The notes beneath the pieces are model-generated. The model ran no database searches and was not told where the DNA came from. It worked only from the letters and a program-made list of their open reading frames with translations. A stretch of DNA of 8,733 nucleotides from Fidelibacterota bacterium (GTDB taxonomy: Bacteria > Fidelibacterota > UBA2242). Positions 6,201-8,733 of the stretch are shown piece after piece; position 1 is the first letter of the stretch; every line of letters starts with the position of its first letter. The stretch lies in NCBI GenBank assembly GCA_023133185.1, contig JAGLWX010000020.1, forward strand, positions 1-8,733, written 5' to 3'. Position numbers and translations under genes: made by a program.

Positions 6201-8459
6201 GTGACACACTTTCGAATTCCAATAAATTTCAAAAACCTGTTTATTTTTATAATTATTATCCTTTTATGGGTGACGTTCAGCTGTACATACGAACCGCTTC
6301 AGTCTCCGGAGATGCCCAAATTTTATCAGACAATTAACCTGCCTCTTGCCGACGTAACGCTTTATCTTTCCGGATTGCACGATACAACGAACCATATATA
6401 CGGTGACTCATTATCGGATTCGCTCTACTTCAAATTCGATGGTTCGCTGGATACAGTAACTTTAACCGAGGACATTTTTGTTATTCCATCGGCAACATCA
6501 GTGACATTTCAGCAGGATTTTGCCGATATAGATCAGGCAAATAATCCAATTTCAATTACAATTCCCCAAACAATAAAATTTTCAACATTATTTGGATTAC
6601 CATTACCTCAATCAGATACACTAACCATCAATCCAGTCCCACGTATGCCGCTCACAGATCAGGAATATTCTTATCAGATTTTTGATCGATATGGAGTTCC
6701 ATATTTTGAACGGGTGGATTACCTAACGATTGGCGAGGGGAAATTTACAACATCAATTGAAAATGAAATGCTGATGGCAATGGATTCAGTCATTATTCAA
6801 ATGAAAAATAAAGATGGCAGCTTAATCGCAGAATCATTTTATGGAACCATTCTCCCGGGAGAAACGGTGACGGATAGCAGTGATCTGAAGGGAAAGCAGA
6901 TTATGGATCAGGTTATTATCTCAACATCCGCCATTCTGGCTGGAACCAATGATCAGCCGCTCACAATCCCCGCAAATACCGACCCTTATTTGACGGTAAC
7001 TATAGGTGTTGAGATGGAGGAAATAGAGAGTTTTACGGGGAAACCGGAACCAATCGAAACCCGTGTTACCCAACCTTTGCCCGCGTCGAACAATACAATC
7101 TTCCGTGGCATTATCGGTGAAACGCCAACTCTCAGTCTCGATACGAATCTGATCAGCTGGCGGATTGAAAACACCTTGCCGATCAATATGGATATGGACA
7201 TCACATTTTTGAATTTTTATACTGAAACGGGAGTTTTAACAATCGAGGCTTTGCTATATACAGATACGGTTTCCGACAGTTCCGAGCGCCTTGATCTGGA
7301 CACGCTAAGAAACCCCGATCCTACAACAATCGTGGATTCAATCATTGTTGTGACAACAATAGAACTTTTGCCGGATGCGGGTGATACGGTAACGACCATT
7401 CCGCTCGACTTTGGCGGTGGGATGTTGGATTTTGCAATCAGTATTTCCGTAATCAAGTTCAAGGAAATAGAAGGTTTTTTCAATGAAACTTTTGCCATCC
7501 CGCCTTTAACGATCAGTGATATTCCCTCCGGTTTCGGTGATGTGAATTTCGGAGAAGTATTACTAATAATTCACTTGTTTAATGAAATACAGGCGCAAAC
7601 TGAATTGGAATTTAATATTGAGGGATATAAGGAAGGTCAAGAACCTGAAATAATCACAGCTAATGAAACCATTTTAAAGGCAAGCGCGGCAGAACCTGTT
7701 GCCGAGTCGAATCTGGTAATTGATATCGCACCGATTTTTAATTTGGTTCCCGATTCCATGATGGTTTTCGGAGAAGCGGCTATCCCGGCAAATGATACTT
7801 CCAAACTTCAGGTAAACAAATCATTCTGGGGAACCTATGAAGTTATTGTGCCATTCAATATGCAGGTAAATGACATGACCTTTATTCCAGTCAAATCAAA
7901 CGAACTATCTCCAATGGATGAAAAAACCCGACAACGTATCCAGGATGGATTTATTGAAGCCTCAATTATATCACAGGTCGTTAACGATTTTCCACTATCC
8001 GGCAGAGTGGATGTGCTTATTTCGAACTATGACTATTTTCCATTGTCGCCGGATAGCGTTGACTCGGGATATCAATGGATTAACGATTCCCTTTTCGCTA
8101 TTACCGATACCGGGGTGATAAATATCGTTATCGATACTTTAGTAACCATCGAATTACCGGTGTCGGTTCTCGGTCAGGCAAACAAAGTAAAAATTCCGGG
8201 ATTTGTGGAGCATACATCCACTCTCGATTCTGCCAGAGTAGAGACCATTATCGGGGATGAAGTCCACTATATCCGTCCGCGTATCCATTTAGACAAAACC
8301 GATGATTTTGTTTCCATCGGATATAATGATAAAATTGATATTATTACGGTGCTTAGTATGACGATGGAAGCCGGAGCCTTATTCGGGACCGGTGAGGCAG
8401 ATCAGGATACGATTGAGACGGATAGTTTAAAAAAGCCAATTGGGTTTAAGAAAAAATAA
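6201..8459 (+). CDS. Large outer-membrane-type lipoprotein B, paralogue of A
   Basis: 752 aa, starting with GTG at 6201; a TGA stop lies directly before it in frame (6198-6200), so no earlier start exists, and the next conventional codon would cut into the signal peptide. A hydrophobic core (about 13-24) ends in TFSC, the lipobox, with the lipidated cysteine at 28. The mature part is acidic, beta-rich and full of DT/DS turns, like lipoprotein A. The first 50 residues after the cysteine and the C-terminal 250 residues align by eye with A; B is about 180 residues longer, with the extra material in the middle. A short motif, a beta strand ending in SFYG or SFTG-like residues, recurs at about 211, 276 and 424. 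The protein ends in a basic tail (KKPIGFKKK), unlike the Thr/Asp tail of A. Barrel B starts 1 bp after the stop. Function unknown; probably an outer-membrane partner of that barrel. Confidence 0.85.
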   Translation: MTHFRIPINFKNLFIFIIIILLWVTFSCTYEPLQSPEMPKFYQTINLPLADVTLYLSGLHDTTNHIYGDSLSDSLYFKFDGSLDTVTLTEDIFVIPSATSVTFQQDFADIDQANNPISITIPQTIKFSTLFGLPLPQSDTLTINPVPRMPLTDQEYSYQIFDRYGVPYFERVDYLTIGEGKFTTSIENEMLMAMDSVIIQMKNKDGSLIAESFYGTILPGETVTDSSDLKGKQIMDQVIISTSAILAGTNDQPLTIPANTDPYLTVTIGVEMEEIESFTGKPEPIETRVTQPLPASNNTIFRGIIGETPTLSLDTNLISWRIENTLPINMDMDITFLNFYTETGVLTIEALLYTDTVSDSSERLDLDTLRNPDPTTIVDSIIVVTTIELLPDAGDTVTTIPLDFGGGMLDFAISISVIKFKEIEGFFNETFAIPPLTISDIPSGFGDVNFGEVLLIIHLFNEIQAQTELEFNIEGYKEGQEPEIITANETILKASAAEPVAESNLVIDIAPIFNLVPDSMMVFGEAAIPANDTSKLQVNKSFWGTYEVIVPFNMQVNDMTFIPVKSNELSPMDEKTRQRIQDGFIEASIISQVVNDFPLSGRVDVLISNYDYFPLSPDSVDSGYQWINDSLFAITDTGVINIVIDTLVTIELPVSVLGQANKVKIPGFVEHTSTLDSARVETIIGDEVHYIRPRIHLDKTDDFVSIGYNDKIDIITVLSMTMEAGALFGTGEADQDTIETDSLKKPIGFKKK

Positions 8460-8460
8460 G

Positions 8461-8733
8461 ATGTCGTTATTACGGTTAAAAAGATTCTGGATAATAATGG
8501 TGATATTGGGACTTGCATTGCCGTCTATGGCTCAAACCCGCCGGGATCCGCGGGGAATGGCATTGGCAGGCGCCTACGGCGTCATGGCGCGTGGGTTGTT
8601 TACAGTAGATTACAATCCGGCCAACCTGGCTATTCAAGGCAAATACAATTCCTACCGTTTAATGGGTGGTATCAGTACCAGTTTTTCAAATAATTTCATT
8701 TCCATGCAGAATTATAATGAATATAACGGTAAG
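8461..8733 (+). CDS. PorV/DUF5723-like outer-membrane beta-barrel protein B, 3' end outside window
   Basis: The frame is open from ATG 8461 to the window edge (91 codons). A signal peptide is clear: LLRLKRFW, a hydrophobic core, and cleavage after LPSMA before QTR. The mature start RDPRGMALAGAYGVMARGLF, then NPANLA, aligns without gaps to barrel A (HPRAVALGGAFTAISEGVF, then NPANLA), and the following KYNSYRLMGGIS and NNF parts also match (KYKSYFYLGGID, NNF). The two genes even share an identical 17-bp stretch over the NPANLA codons (4903-4919 and 8614-8630). This is therefore a tandem paralogue of barrel A. It starts 1 bp after lipoprotein B, repeating the lipoprotein-then-barrel order. The full length and the end of the operon lie outside the window. 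Confidence 0.85.
   Translation, partial: MSLLRLKRFWIIMVILGLALPSMAQTRRDPRGMALAGAYGVMARGLFTVDYNPANLAIQGKYNSYRLMGGISTSFSNNFISMQNYNEYNGK

Overview
The window (about 8.7 kb, all genes on the + strand) looks like chromosome from a Gram-negative-type bacterium with an outer membrane, most likely in or near the Fibrobacteres-Chlorobi-Bacteroidetes supergroup (for example Calditrichota, KSB1 or Marinimicrobia-like lineages). The basis is two lipoprotein signal peptides, two PorV/DUF5723-like outer-membrane barrels, near absence of strong Shine-Dalgarno sequences, and a 23S-IVS-type four-helix-bundle gene of a kind common in such genomes. The phylum is an inference; no rRNA is present.

Region 1 (1-2096) holds the end of metK (S-adenosylmethionine synthetase, 5' end outside the window) overlapping ahcY (S-adenosylhomocysteine hydrolase) by ATGA. 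Together they form the SAM cycle: MetK makes SAM, methyltransferases turn it into SAH, and AhcY clears SAH. Base composition is about half G+C.

Region 2 (2097-3017) is an AT-rich accessory island. It starts with the wreck of a Phd/YefM-RelE type toxin-antitoxin pair: the antitoxin has two in-frame nonsense codons and the toxin is cut off after about 30 codons. Exactly at the cut begins a compact 458-bp unit (2415-2872): a four-helix-bundle (IVP/S23 family) gene enclosed by two long inverted arms built of 7-bp units. The arms can pair as RNA over 39 positions with 32 Watson-Crick pairs, 5 G-U pairs and only 2 mismatches. It resembles the intervening sequences known inside 23S rRNA genes, but sits here outside any rRNA gene. 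This is the most unusual thing in the window.

Region 3 (3018-8733) is a tightly packed series alternating a large lipoprotein and an outer-membrane barrel: lipoprotein A (568 aa), barrel A (474 aa), lipoprotein B (752 aa), barrel B (cut by the window end). The two lipoproteins are paralogues and so are the two barrels, so a two-gene module has been duplicated in tandem. Gaps of 4, 47 and 1 bp suggest co-expression and a joint role at the outer membrane, which the sequence alone does not define.
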